Shown: one piece after another, positions 49,566 through 58,755 of the stretch
How positions within the stretch are numbered: position 1 is the first letter of the stretch
Layout of the letters: each line of letters starts with the position of its first letter
Source of the DNA: Vibrio maritimus
GTDB lineage: Bacteria; Pseudomonadota; Gammaproteobacteria; Enterobacterales; Vibrionaceae
NCBI GenBank assembly: GCA_003263775.1
Contig: JYJJ01000079.1
Span: 124,001-188,000 of the forward strand
Direction: 5' to 3'
Length of the DNA stretch: 64,000 nt
Position numbers and translations under genes: made by a program
The notes under the pieces: model-generated
Seen by the model: the letters and a program-made list of their open reading frames with translations, nothing else
Databases searched by the model: none
Told to the model about the DNA's origin: nothing

Positions 49566-50528
49566 GTGATCAAATGGGGTGTGATGGGTCCAGGAAGGAT
49601 TGCCCATAATTTTGCTAGAGGCATCGCTGTGACTGATGGTGCCGTCATTCAAGCGGTCGCGAGCAGAAACGAGCAGCGCGCTACGCAGTTTGCCGGTGAG
49701 TATCAGATTGAAACCATCTATTCAGACTATCAAGCACTAACACAAGATCCAGAAGTCGACATCATCTACATTGCAACACCTCACGCCTTTCACTACGAGC
49801 AAGCCTTAATGTGCTTGAATGCTGGAAAGGCTGTGATGTGCGAAAAAGCGCTGACAATGACCGCTGAGCAATCTCGCCATTTGCATCAAGTGTCGAAAGA
49901 GCAGGGCGTGTTTATTATGGAAGCGCTTTGGTCGAAGTTTTTGCCGGTTTGGGAGCAAATACAGCGCTGGAAGTTAAAGGTTGGCGAAATCAAACTGGTT
50001 CAATCCAACTTTTGTTTCAAAGCTGAACGCAACTACAGTGATCGTCTGTTTGATCCCCAACAGGGTGGTGGGGCTTTACATGATATTGGCATCTATAACA
50101 TCGCATTGTCGAACTACGTATTTGACCAACTGCCGACACAGTGGCAGGTTTCAGGCTTCGTCGGTGAAACAGGTGTTGAGGAAAGTGTCTCTGCCGTTTT
50201 AGAGTACGACAACAACAGATGCGCCACTTTTACCTGCAGTTTTAATGTGACGACTCCGAATACCATGTCGATCTTTGGTGAACATGGGCGAATTGAAATA
50301 GCGGAGCCATTTTTTGGCGCTGAGAAAGCCACTCTTGTTACCGATAGCACCAACGAAGTGCTTGAAATACCTCATGCAGGCGCAGGGTTCGAATACCAAA
50401 TTGCTGAAGCGAATGCATGTTTGCAACTTGGCAAAATTGAGAGTGACAAGCATCCGATGCAAGCGACGATAGATACGCTAGAAATTATTGGCGAGATGCG
50501 AAGATCGTTGGGTATTGGAAGACAATAA
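49566..50528 (+). CDS. Gfo/Idh/MocA-family NAD(P)-dependent oxidoreductase
   Basis: 320 aa. N-terminal Rossmann domain (KWGVMGPGRIAHNFARGI and YIATPHAFHYEQALMCLNAGKAVMCEKALTM, where EKAL replaces the usual EKPL with the key lysine) and a C-terminal substrate domain (QGGGALHDIGIYNI). GTG start. The family acts on sugars, inositols or trans-dihydrodiols, and the nearest outline is dihydrodiol-dehydrogenase-like. Substrate unknown. Confidence 0.83.
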   Translation: MIKWGVMGPGRIAHNFARGIAVTDGAVIQAVASRNEQRATQFAGEYQIETIYSDYQALTQDPEVDIIYIATPHAFHYEQALMCLNAGKAVMCEKALTMTAEQSRHLHQVSKEQGVFIMEALWSKFLPVWEQIQRWKLKVGEIKLVQSNFCFKAERNYSDRLFDPQQGGGALHDIGIYNIALSNYVFDQLPTQWQVSGFVGETGVEESVSAVLEYDNNRCATFTCSFNVTTPNTMSIFGEHGRIEIAEPFFGAEKATLVTDSTNEVLEIPHAGAGFEYQIAEANACLQLGKIESDKHPMQATIDTLEIIGEMRRSLGIGRQ

Positions 50529-50721
50529 AGTTTGTTATGTATCCTTGAGAGTGCAACATCTATCTTAATGGTTAATATCTGCGGTTGTAAGGGTTAACTT
50601 AACTAAAGCATTATTCTTATAGAAGTAGTGCTTTCTTTGCTGATTGGAATCTAACAGGGGCGATGTTGCCAAACTCATTTCTGCCCCTTTCTGTGCCAAT
50701 AACCCAAATCCAAATCCGGTC

Positions 50722-50741
50722 ATTCCTGCGAAGGCAGGAAT
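50722..50741. repeat. REP-like palindromic element
   Basis: ATTCCTGC GAAG GCAGGAAT, perfect 8-bp arms with a GAAG loop, within GTCATTCC...GGAATC. This is the core shared by many bacterial repetitive extragenic palindromes. Only one copy is in the window. Confidence 0.65.
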
Positions 50742-50854
50742 CTACTGACAGCGCCCAATGAATCATATTGTCAACTCCGCAAACTGAGTAACGAGGCTAG
50801 CTTATTTTTTGCCCCAAAGCGTGCTAAACATACGAAATAAAATCATTCAATAGC

Positions 50855-50886
50855 AAAGGGCTTATTAGTGTTCTAATGAGCCTTTT
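50855..50886. terminator. Terminator hairpin between convergent genes
   Basis: AAGGGCTTATTAG pairs with CTAATGAGCCTT around a TGTT loop, with one G-U pair and one small mismatch. A five-T run follows on the plus strand; weaker on the minus strand. Confidence 0.6.
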
Positions 50887-50907
50887 TATATCTTGCTTGG
50901 TTGCAGG

Positions 50908-51870
50908 CTATGCAGTTTGGCGAGAAATCACCACAACAGGGCTAACTACGCCGAATGGATCGACTCCTTTCTTCGCCAACTCTAGGCTTTCTGCCGCTTT
51001 TTCTGCAATGTGCAGTAGGTCTTGTCGAACGGTGGTTAGGTTGCTTGATACGACCGGAAGGTCGTCAAATCCTGTCACGGCAATGTCTTGCGGAACTTTG
51101 CGGTCTTGGTGTTGGATCGCATCAAGAATGCCGAGCGCAATTTCATCGGAGTTACAGACAAAACCATCATATTTTTCAAGCAATTCGGGGTTTCTAAAGA
51201 AGTGAGAACAGGCGTGCATACTCTGGAAATGACGTCCCTCAAAAATAACCGCTTCTCTTGGTAGGCCAGCGGTTTCAAGTGCACTGACATAGCCTAGATA
51301 GCGCACGTTATCTTCAATATCACTGCTGTCTTCTGCGACAACAAATGCGACCCGTCTTCTACCTTTGTTAATGAGATCCAATGTGATCTGTCGGATACCG
51401 GTAAACTCATCTGGTGCGACCCACCAGCCATCTATTTTCTTACCAATATTGACGAATGGGATATTCTGCTCGCGTAGTGAGGTAATTCGTCTATCGCCCT
51501 CAGTTGCTGCAATGACTAAACAAGAGGAGGCGCGCTCAGAGATAGTGTCGACCTCTTCATGGTCAACAATCTCAGGAGCAAGGCCACGTTTTTGTAATTC
51601 TTCAAGTAGGTAACCATACATCAAGGTAACGTAAGGTGAGAGTTGAGTGTCGTTCTTACTTAACAAGATAGCCACGCTCACTTCTTTACCACTAGAAAGC
51701 TTTCTGGCAGTAAGGCTAGGGTTGTAGTTTAGTTTCTTGCAAGTGTCCAATACCTTTTGACGGGTTGCTTTGCCGACCCCATCTTTGCCATTGATAGTTC
51801 GGCTCACTGAGGCGACGGACACACCAGCCATCTCTGCTACTTTTTTAATATTGATAGGGTTGCTGCTCAT
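50908..51870 (-). CDS. LacI-family transcriptional regulator of the glucoside locus
   Basis: 320 aa. The LacI HTH is clear (INIKKVAEMAGVSVASVSRTING) with the hinge helix LTARKLSSG, followed by a periplasmic-binding-protein-like effector domain (VAILLSKND, FVVAEDSSDIEDN, DGFVCNSDEIALGILDA, VTGFDDLP). It is divergent from the ABC importer operon, and three CCGG-centred palindromes lie in between, one close to its own start. Probably represses the operon until a sugar derived from the substrate binds. Confidence 0.88.
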   Translation of the reverse strand: MSSNPINIKKVAEMAGVSVASVSRTINGKDGVGKATRQKVLDTCKKLNYNPSLTARKLSSGKEVSVAILLSKNDTQLSPYVTLMYGYLLEELQKRGLAPEIVDHEEVDTISERASSCLVIAATEGDRRITSLREQNIPFVNIGKKIDGWWVAPDEFTGIRQITLDLINKGRRRVAFVVAEDSSDIEDNVRYLGYVSALETAGLPREAVIFEGRHFQSMHACSHFFRNPELLEKYDGFVCNSDEIALGILDAIQHQDRKVPQDIAVTGFDDLPVVSSNLTTVRQDLLHIAEKAAESLELAKKGVDPFGVVSPVVVISRQTA

Positions 51871-51918
51871 TCTGACTTTTTATTATCTGTATTGGATTAT
51901 GAAGTATTGTGAACGTTC

Positions 51919-51930
51919 GTAACCGGTTAC
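51919..51930. promoter_or_regulatory. LacI-type operator 1 (GTAACCGGTTAC)
   Basis: Perfect 12-bp palindrome with the central CG typical of LacI-family sites, 49 bp upstream of the LacI start. The same 12 bp recur at 52035. Probably autoregulatory. Confidence 0.75.
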
Positions 51931-52034
51931 TCAATGATTTAGCTCACAAATCCAACTATTGATGCTAAAACGCCTAAATAAGTCACGTTTGGCTCAATTT
52001 ATAGTGATAAAGATCACTAAGAAAACGAATTAAC

Positions 52035-52046
52035 GTAACCGGTTAC
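52035..52046. promoter_or_regulatory. LacI-type operator 2 (GTAACCGGTTAC)
   Basis: Identical to operator 1, including the following TCAA, and 116 bp away centre to centre (about 11 helical turns), a spacing that would allow looping. Confidence 0.75.
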
Positions 52047-52134
52047 TCAAATGTCGACTTGATCACGGAATCTAGACTAAGTGATCTGTTAACTTAAAAA
52101 TGAACAGAGCATATCAGCTCGTAAAATAATAACT

Positions 52135-52144
52135 AAACCGGTTT
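52135..52144. promoter_or_regulatory. LacI-type operator 3 (AAACCGGTTT)
   Basis: Ten-base palindrome sharing the ACCGGT core, 37 bp before the start of the binding-protein gene, where a repressor would block transcription. Confidence 0.7.
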
Positions 52145-52180
52145 TCTAATCGGATATGCAATAAAACGACGGAGCAAACA

Positions 52181-53448
52181 ATGAAAAAAGCACTCGCCCT
52201 ACTGATCCCTGCTGTGCTACTTGCTGGTTGTGGCAGTGAAGATCCTGAATCAAGCAAGATTCAGGTAACCATTCTCGGCACGATCAAAGGGGAAATTGCC
52301 CCTCAGTTTGAAGATGCAATGGCCGCGTACAACGCATCTCAGAATCAATATGAATTAGTATCACTGCCTGTTGATGGCAATGCTTATGAGAAAATGACAG
52401 CACTTTATGCTTCAAGGAATGCACCAACTATTATGGTGATGGGCCAAGAAGCACAAGAGCTGAAAGATAAGTTGATGGATTTTAGTCAGTCTGAGCTACT
52501 AAAAAATGCTTACCCAGGTACCTACGATGTCGTGAAAGATGGTGAGCGTGTGCTTGGCCTACCGATTACGGTTGAATCCTTTGGTTTCCTATACAACAAA
52601 GCGGTACTGGATGCGGCTGTCGATGGTCAATTTGAGCCTGATAGCATCAACACGCAAGACAAGCTTGCTGCTCTATTTGAGCAAGTCTCTGCACTAGAAA
52701 GCGTTGATGCGGTGAGTGTATCACCGATGGATTGGTCGCTTGGTGCTCACTTCTCTAACGTGCTATTTGCCAACCAAGGTAACGAGTTAGGCGCGAACCT
52801 AGAAGCTCTTGAGGCAATCAAAGCTGGCAAGGTATCGCTAGAGCAAAGTGATGTATACAACGGTTGGGTTGATACGTTCGACCTAATGAAGCAACACAAT
52901 AAGTCGAAGCGTTCTCCACTTGCTCCGACCTATGACGAAAGTGCGATGGCATTGGCGCAGGGTGAGGTAGGCCTTTGGTTCCAAGGTAGCTGGCTTATAC
53001 CATGTTGCATGAGCTGAATGCAGAAGGTGAGTACGGGATTCTTCCCGTTCCAGTTAGCAATGATGCGAACTTTAAGGGTAATACTGCAATTTCGGTAGGT
53101 GTACCAATGTACTTCACCATTGATGCCGAGCAATCAACCGAGGCGGAGCGTGCTGGTGCCCAAGACTTCTTAAACTGGTTGTTCACATCTGAAGCCGGTA
53201 CCGATGCCTACGTTAACCGCATGAACTTTATTCCAGTCTACGAAAACATCACTCAACAGCCGGCTGATGCGGTTTCACAAGCTATCCTAGCTAAGATGAA
53301 AGCGGGTGAGACTCTAAACTGGATCAATATGTACTACCCGGGCGACGCGTTCCCATCAATGGGCGCATCCATGCAAAAATACTTGGGTGGTGTGATTGAC
53401 CGCACCGCGCTTGCTGGAGAATTTGAGAAGTACTGGACTTCAAAATAA
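52181..53448 (+). CDS. Sugar ABC transporter substrate-binding lipoprotein (one frameshift)
   Basis: About 422 aa when repaired. Signal peptide with the lipobox LLAGC, then an extracellular solute-binding family-1 domain (KIQVTILGTIKGEIAPQFEDAM, LPITVESFGFLYNKAVLD, EVGLWFQGSW). The frame breaks at the GG at 52992-52993; one added G gives GSWAYTMLHELNAEGEYG and continues to the end. Start supported by GGAG 6 nt upstream. First gene of the operon, controlled by the LacI operators. The ligand is probably a glucoside or small oligosaccharide, inferred from the enzymes downstream. Confidence 0.88.
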
Positions 53449-53527
53449 CGCTCAACCGACGGGCAGAGTGATTCTGCCTGTCACAATCACTTAGCGACGT
53501 TCTGCCGCTATTTTTAGGAATAATATT

Positions 53528-54403
53528 ATGCTGCTTAGCACCGTACGGAAGGATGGTGTGAAGGATTTTTTTACCTTTGCATTTATCCCTTTATTTGCCT
53601 TTACCACTGTTCTCTTTATTCCATTTATTATGGGTGTTGTACTGACCTTTACTAATTGGAATGGTTTTACGATTGGAGAGTTTGTTGGTTTTCAAAACTA
53701 TATTAACGCATTTAGTGACGATAATTTTCTAACGATCTTCGCTACTACACTAAAATATGTATTTTTCTGTTTGGTATTTACTAACATATTAGGTTTTGGT
53801 CTAGCGTTACTAATTACATCTGGAATTAAAGGTCAAAATGGTCTGCGCTCAGCATTCTTTATGCCTAACCTGATTGGCGGCATCCTACTCGGCTTTATTT
53901 GGCAGTTTATCTTCAACCGAATCTTTGTGACGGTAGGTGATATTACTGGCTTTGAGCTGTTTCTTGACCCTTGGCTATCTGATCCTGATAAGGCATTTTG
54001 GGCGCTGGTTATCGTTAGTGTGTGGCAGCAGTCTGGTTACATGATGCTTATCTACATTGCCGGTATCATGGGTGTTCAAAAGTCTTTGCTAGAGGCTGCA
54101 AGTATTGATGGTGCAAGTAAGGGGCAGATCCTACGTGCCATCAAGATTCCGATGATGATGCAGTCATTCACCATTTGTTTGTTTTTAACGCTAAAGAACG
54201 CGTTCATGATGTTTGATGTGAACCTGGCTTTGACCAAAGGTGGTCCTTACCGTTCTACCGAGTTACTAACGCTTAATATCTATAACGAAGCATTCCTATA
54301 TCAAAACTACGGAACGGCTCAGGCGAAAGCGATTATTCTATTCCTTGTCGTTGTTATTGTTGCAGTGGCACAAGTCTACTTCACCAAGAAGAAAGAGGTG
54401 TAA
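53528..54403 (+). CDS. Sugar ABC transporter permease, MalF-type
   Basis: 291 aa, six transmembrane helices. The EAA loop that contacts the ATPase is visible at LLEAASIDGASKGQILRAIKIP. Length and motif match carbohydrate-uptake (CUT1) permeases. No frame break. Followed 3 bp later by the second permease. Confidence 0.9.
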   Translation: MLLSTVRKDGVKDFFTFAFIPLFAFTTVLFIPFIMGVVLTFTNWNGFTIGEFVGFQNYINAFSDDNFLTIFATTLKYVFFCLVFTNILGFGLALLITSGIKGQNGLRSAFFMPNLIGGILLGFIWQFIFNRIFVTVGDITGFELFLDPWLSDPDKAFWALVIVSVWQQSGYMMLIYIAGIMGVQKSLLEAASIDGASKGQILRAIKIPMMMQSFTICLFLTLKNAFMMFDVNLALTKGGPYRSTELLTLNIYNEAFLYQNYGTAQAKAIILFLVVVIVAVAQVYFTKKKEV

Positions 54404-54406
54404 GAG

Positions 54407-55219
54407 ATGAAAAATAAACCTAACGGATTATTTATTGTAACGGCAGTTCTGGCGATGATTTATATCTTCCCGTTTGCCATTCTAATTATTAACTCATTAA
54501 AAACAAAATTCGAGATTTTAAAAGATCCGCTGGCGTTACCAACATCATTTAATATTGATAACTTCGCAGAAGCGTTCACTCGTATGGATTACCTAAACGC
54601 GGTAGGTAACTCAATGTTTATCACGCTGTGTGGTCTTATTGTTCTGACTATCTTCCCTGCGATGTTGGCGTATTATCTAGAGCGAGAGCCAAGTAAGTTT
54701 AAGGACATCATTTTCTATATTCTGGTTGCGTCGATGATCATTCCATTCCAAGCCGTGATGATCCCGTTCGTAAGCCTATTCGGTAAGATTGGCTTCCTCA
54801 ATGGCAAGGTGCCACTGGTTTACTTCTACCTTGGTTTTGGTGTCGCACTTTCTACTTTTATGTATCGCAGCTTTATTGCCAAGATCCCGAAATCTCTGGA
54901 TGAATCAGGCGCAATCGCAGGTGCAAGCAAGTTTACGGTTTTCTGGAAGATTATCTTCCCACAGCTTAAGCCTATTACCGCAACCATGCTGGTGCTGAAC
55001 GCACTTTGGCTATGGAACGACTACCTGTTGCCATCGCTGACGCTTTATCAAGACGACCGCACATTACCGCTGATGACTTACAGCTTCTTCGGCAAGTACA
55101 CCAGCAACTACGGTCTTGCGATGGCAGGTCTGGTGCTCTCAATCGTGCCAATCATCATCTTCTATCTGGTTATGCAACGTCAGATTGTAAGTGGCATCAC
55201 CGACGGCGCAGTGAAATAA
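54407..55219 (+). CDS. Sugar ABC transporter permease, MalG-type
   Basis: 270 aa, six helices. EAA loop LDESGAIAGASKFTVFWKIIFP. CUT1-type companion of the preceding permease. The C-terminus (QRQIVSGITDGAVK) is the conserved end of this family. No frame break. Confidence 0.9.
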   Translation: MKNKPNGLFIVTAVLAMIYIFPFAILIINSLKTKFEILKDPLALPTSFNIDNFAEAFTRMDYLNAVGNSMFITLCGLIVLTIFPAMLAYYLEREPSKFKDIIFYILVASMIIPFQAVMIPFVSLFGKIGFLNGKVPLVYFYLGFGVALSTFMYRSFIAKIPKSLDESGAIAGASKFTVFWKIIFPQLKPITATMLVLNALWLWNDYLLPSLTLYQDDRTLPLMTYSFFGKYTSNYGLAMAGLVLSIVPIIIFYLVMQRQIVSGITDGAVK

Positions 55220-55298
55220 GCGCAGCAAGAACTTAATAACAGTGAATTGAATCGTGACGCAGTAAGTGGCACGCACGGAAAAATTAATAGGTAACACT

Positions 55299-56422
55299 AT
55301 GGCAGCAGTAACCCTTAAGGGCATCGAAAAAGAATACGACAACGGCTTTAAAGCAGTTCACGGTATCGATCTAGAGATTAAAGAAGGCGAATTTATGGTG
55401 TTTGTCGGTCCGTCAGGCTGTGCAAAATCGACAACACTTCGCATGGTAGCTGGCTTAGAAAGTATTTCTGGCGGTGACCTGTTCATTGGTGGTGAGCGCA
55501 TGAACGATGTGCCATCAAAAGATCGCGGGATCGCAATGGTATTCCAAGACTACGCGCTGTACCCACATATGACCGTGTATGACAACATGGCTTTCGGTCT
55601 AAAGGTAGCAAAACTGCCGAAAGATGAGATTGACCAGCGCGTACGTGAAGCTGCTGACAAGCTGCAAATCACAGAGCTTCTAGATCGAAAACCGGCAGAG
55701 ATGTCTGGTGGCCAACGTCAGCGTGTTGCAGTTGGTCGAGCTATTGTTCGTAAGCCAGATGTATTCTTGTTTGATGAACCGTTGTCTAACCTTGACGCAA
55801 AATTGCGTGTATCTATGCGTCTTCGTATCACTAACCTGCATAGAGATCTGAAGAATACGGGTCAACCAGCGACCATGATATACGTGACTCACGATCAGGT
55901 TGAATCAATGACGATGGGCGACCGAATCTGCGTGCTTAACCAAGGTCGTATTATGCAGGTTGATACGCCAATGAACCTGTACAACTATCCAGAAAACAAA
56001 TTTGTTGCCGGCTTTATCGGCTCGCCGGCAATGAACCTAATGAAAGCTAAATTGGTTCAAGAGGGTGACAAGGTGCAAATTGAGCTGGGTGACAATCGCT
56101 TTACGCTTCCTGCTGATAAAGCAGCCAAGGTCAGTAGTTACGTTGGTAAAGAAGTGTGGTTTGGCATGCGTCCAGAATATATCGGCAACATGGAAACACA
56201 CCCAGAATGCGCTAATAACAGCTTCACAGAAGAGATCAATTCGCTTGAGCGTATGGGTTTTGAAGAGAACATTTACTTCGAAATTGGCGGCCAGCATGCA
56301 GCGCACGCATCCCACACGAAAAGGCGGGAGAGAGTGACGTCGGCAGTCAATACACATTCTGTATCGACATGAACAAGTGCCATATCTTCGATATGGATAC
56401 TGAATTAAACATTTCACTATAA
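55299..56422 (+). CDS. Sugar ABC transporter ATP-binding protein, MsmK/UgpC-type (one frameshift)
   Basis: About 374 aa when repaired. Walker A GPSGCAKSTT, Q-loop VFQDYALYPHM, signature MSGGQRQRVAVGR, Walker B VFLFDEP, H-loop TMIYVTHDQVES, followed by the TOBE/OB regulatory domain. The upstream frame runs past the usual end into an unrelated tail at 56372. One added base near 56298-56306 restores ARIPHEKAGES..., ending at the TAA at 56422 with a complete OB domain. ATG at 55299 chosen over a longer frame from 55266. Because other CUT1 systems share one ATPase, this copy may be dedicated. Confidence 0.88.
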
Positions 56423-56439
56423 GAGCGAGGCAAAGAGAA

Positions 56440-58755
56440 ATGAACATGACTTCGCGAGAAATTGAAATGCAAGAACAAGTTGAGCAGTGGATGCAGGAGC
56501 TAACGGTAAGTGAAAAATGCTCGCTACTGTCTGGATCTGGCTTTTGGCATACACAAAATATTGACCGCCTAAACATTCCGAAAATGATGTTAACAGATGG
56601 CCCACACGGTTTACGTAAACAAGGCGATAAAGAGGATCACCTTGGTCAAAATGAGAGTGTCCCGGCAACGTGCTTTCCATCAGAAGCGGGTTTAGCGGCT
56701 TCTTGGAATCGAGAGCTTGCTTATGCACAAGGTCGCGCGATTGGCGTTGAGTGTCGTGCAGAAGAGGTAAACGTGATCCTTGGCCCGGGTCTCAACATTA
56801 AGCGCTCCCCGCTGTGTGGTCGTAACTTTGAATACTTTTCGGAAGACCCTTACCTATCGTCACACCTAGGTTCGGCTTACATTCAAGGTGCGCAGTCTGT
56901 GGGCGTAGGTACATCTGTAAAGCATTTTGCATGCAACAACCAAGAAACTAAGCGACTGACCATTAACGCGAAGATTGACCAGCGCACCCTAAATGAGATC
57001 TACCTTGCGAGCTTTGAAACTGCGGTAAAAGAAGCGAACCCTTTCACCATCATGTGTGCTTACAACCAAGTTAACGGTGAGTATGGGGCAGAGAGTCAGT
57101 TCTTGCTCAATGAGGTGTTGCGTAAGCAGTGGAATTGGGATGGTGTTGTTGTCACCGACTGGGGCGCAACGAACTGCCGCATCAAGGGCTTGCTAGCAAC
57201 AATGGATCTTGAAATGCCATCGTGTGATGGTGTTAATGATAAGAAAGTTGAAGCTGCGCTTGAGGGTAACCCTGAGCTTGTAGCTACACTTAACGATTCG
57301 GTTCGCCGTATTCTGACGTTGATTCTGCGAACCACACATAACCTACCAGAGGTAGAGGACTTTGATGCCGAGCTTCACCATGAGATTGCGCGCCAAATTG
57401 CCCATGAGAGTATGGTGCTATTGAAAAACGAGCAAAGCCTTCTGCCATTGAAAGCAGATGACGCTGTCGCAGTATTTGGTGCCTTTGCTGATACACCTCG
57501 TTATCAAGGTGGCGGCAGCTCGCATACAAACCCAACCAAGGTAACCAACACTTGGGGCTCTATGCAGCAGTACTCGCAAAACCTAGAGTTCTTTCAAGGC
57601 TTTGGCATCTTTGATGAGGTATGTGATCAAGTGATGCTTGAGCAAGCGAAAGCAATTGCTGCAAGCAAAGATAAGGTAGTGATTTGTGGCGGCTTACCTG
57701 AGCGTTACGAAACAGAGGGTATTGATCGTACACACTTAAGTCTGCCAAAAGCGCAAATCGAATTTATCCGTGAGATCGTAACGGTAAACTCAAACATCGT
57801 CGTGGTACTCAACAATGGTGCGCCAGTAGAAATACCATTTGTTACGGATGTAAAAGCAATTCTTGAAGCATACCTGCCTGGTCAAGCTGGTGGTGATGCA
57901 GTGGCTGATGTTCTATTTGGTGCGGTATCACCAAGCGGTAAGCTTGCTGAAACCTTCCCGCTGAAACTTGAGCATACCTCTAGCTATGAATATTTCCCAG
58001 GTGAGGGCTATGAAGTGGCTTACCGTGAGGGCATCTATGTCGGGTATCGCTTCTTTGAAACCAAGAAGCTTCCAGTATTGTTCCCATTCGGACATGGTCT
58101 GACTTACAGTCGCTTTGAATACAGCAATCTGCGCCTATCTGAGACTTCAATTCGTGACGACCAGACCCTGCAAGTGTCAGTCGACGTGAAGAACATCGGT
58201 GGTATGGATGCAAAAGAAGTGATTCAGCTGTACGTATCGGACCATCAATCAGAAGTATTACGCCCTGAGATTGAACTCAAAGGTTTTGAGAAATTAAGCA
58301 TTAAAGCTGGCGAGACTGAAACGGTTCACTTTAGGTTGGATAACCGTAGCTTTGCGTTCTTTGATGAGAAGATCTCTGATTGGCGTGTTCAAGGTGGTCT
58401 GTTCGATATTCGTATCGGCGCGTCTTGTCAGGACATTAAACTTGCACAAACCGTCACCGTGGAGTCGACGACTAAGATCCCGTTTATTGTTCATCCAAAC
58501 TCTACCTTTGGCGAGCTTCGTGCACATCCTGCAACTAAGGCATACGCTGACGAGCTGATTGAGTACTTTATTGAGCATTCTGGTATTGATTTTAATCTTG
58601 GTGACAACGATGAGAACTTTGCCGAAACGGTGATCTCATTCTTCCCAATCAAGAACATGGTGTTGTTCTGTAAGTCCAAGTTCACAGAGCCTGAACTGGA
58701 CGAGGCATTGGCGAAACTGACACAACAAATCACGGATTTTGAAGAGGCGGCATAA
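56440..58755 (+). CDS. GH3 beta-glucosidase, cytoplasmic
   Basis: 771 aa, no signal peptide. Glycoside hydrolase family 3: barrel domain with LTDGPHGLRKQ, VKHFACNNQE and the nucleophile Asp in VVVTDWGA (about residue 240). The second alpha-beta domain carries YQGGGSSHTNPTK, and a fibronectin-III-like domain (VSVDVKNIGGMDAKEVIQLYV) and C-terminal tail follow. GH3 enzymes split beta-glucosides or other beta-glycosides; the exact linkage is not readable. Intact frame. Overlaps the next gene by 1 nt (TAATG). Confidence 0.88.
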   Translation: MNMTSREIEMQEQVEQWMQELTVSEKCSLLSGSGFWHTQNIDRLNIPKMMLTDGPHGLRKQGDKEDHLGQNESVPATCFPSEAGLAASWNRELAYAQGRAIGVECRAEEVNVILGPGLNIKRSPLCGRNFEYFSEDPYLSSHLGSAYIQGAQSVGVGTSVKHFACNNQETKRLTINAKIDQRTLNEIYLASFETAVKEANPFTIMCAYNQVNGEYGAESQFLLNEVLRKQWNWDGVVVTDWGATNCRIKGLLATMDLEMPSCDGVNDKKVEAALEGNPELVATLNDSVRRILTLILRTTHNLPEVEDFDAELHHEIARQIAHESMVLLKNEQSLLPLKADDAVAVFGAFADTPRYQGGGSSHTNPTKVTNTWGSMQQYSQNLEFFQGFGIFDEVCDQVMLEQAKAIAASKDKVVICGGLPERYETEGIDRTHLSLPKAQIEFIREIVTVNSNIVVVLNNGAPVEIPFVTDVKAILEAYLPGQAGGDAVADVLFGAVSPSGKLAETFPLKLEHTSSYEYFPGEGYEVAYREGIYVGYRFFETKKLPVLFPFGHGLTYSRFEYSNLRLSETSIRDDQTLQVSVDVKNIGGMDAKEVIQLYVSDHQSEVLRPEIELKGFEKLSIKAGETETVHFRLDNRSFAFFDEKISDWRVQGGLFDIRIGASCQDIKLAQTVTVESTTKIPFIVHPNSTFGELRAHPATKAYADELIEYFIEHSGIDFNLGDNDENFAETVISFFPIKNMVLFCKSKFTEPELDEALAKLTQQITDFEEAA

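Larger units (their letters stand above)
50529..50907. other. Intergenic region between convergent oxidoreductase and LacI genes
   Basis: About 380 bp without a gene. It contains a REP-like palindrome (50722-50741) and a terminator hairpin (50855-50886). Confidence 0.6.
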
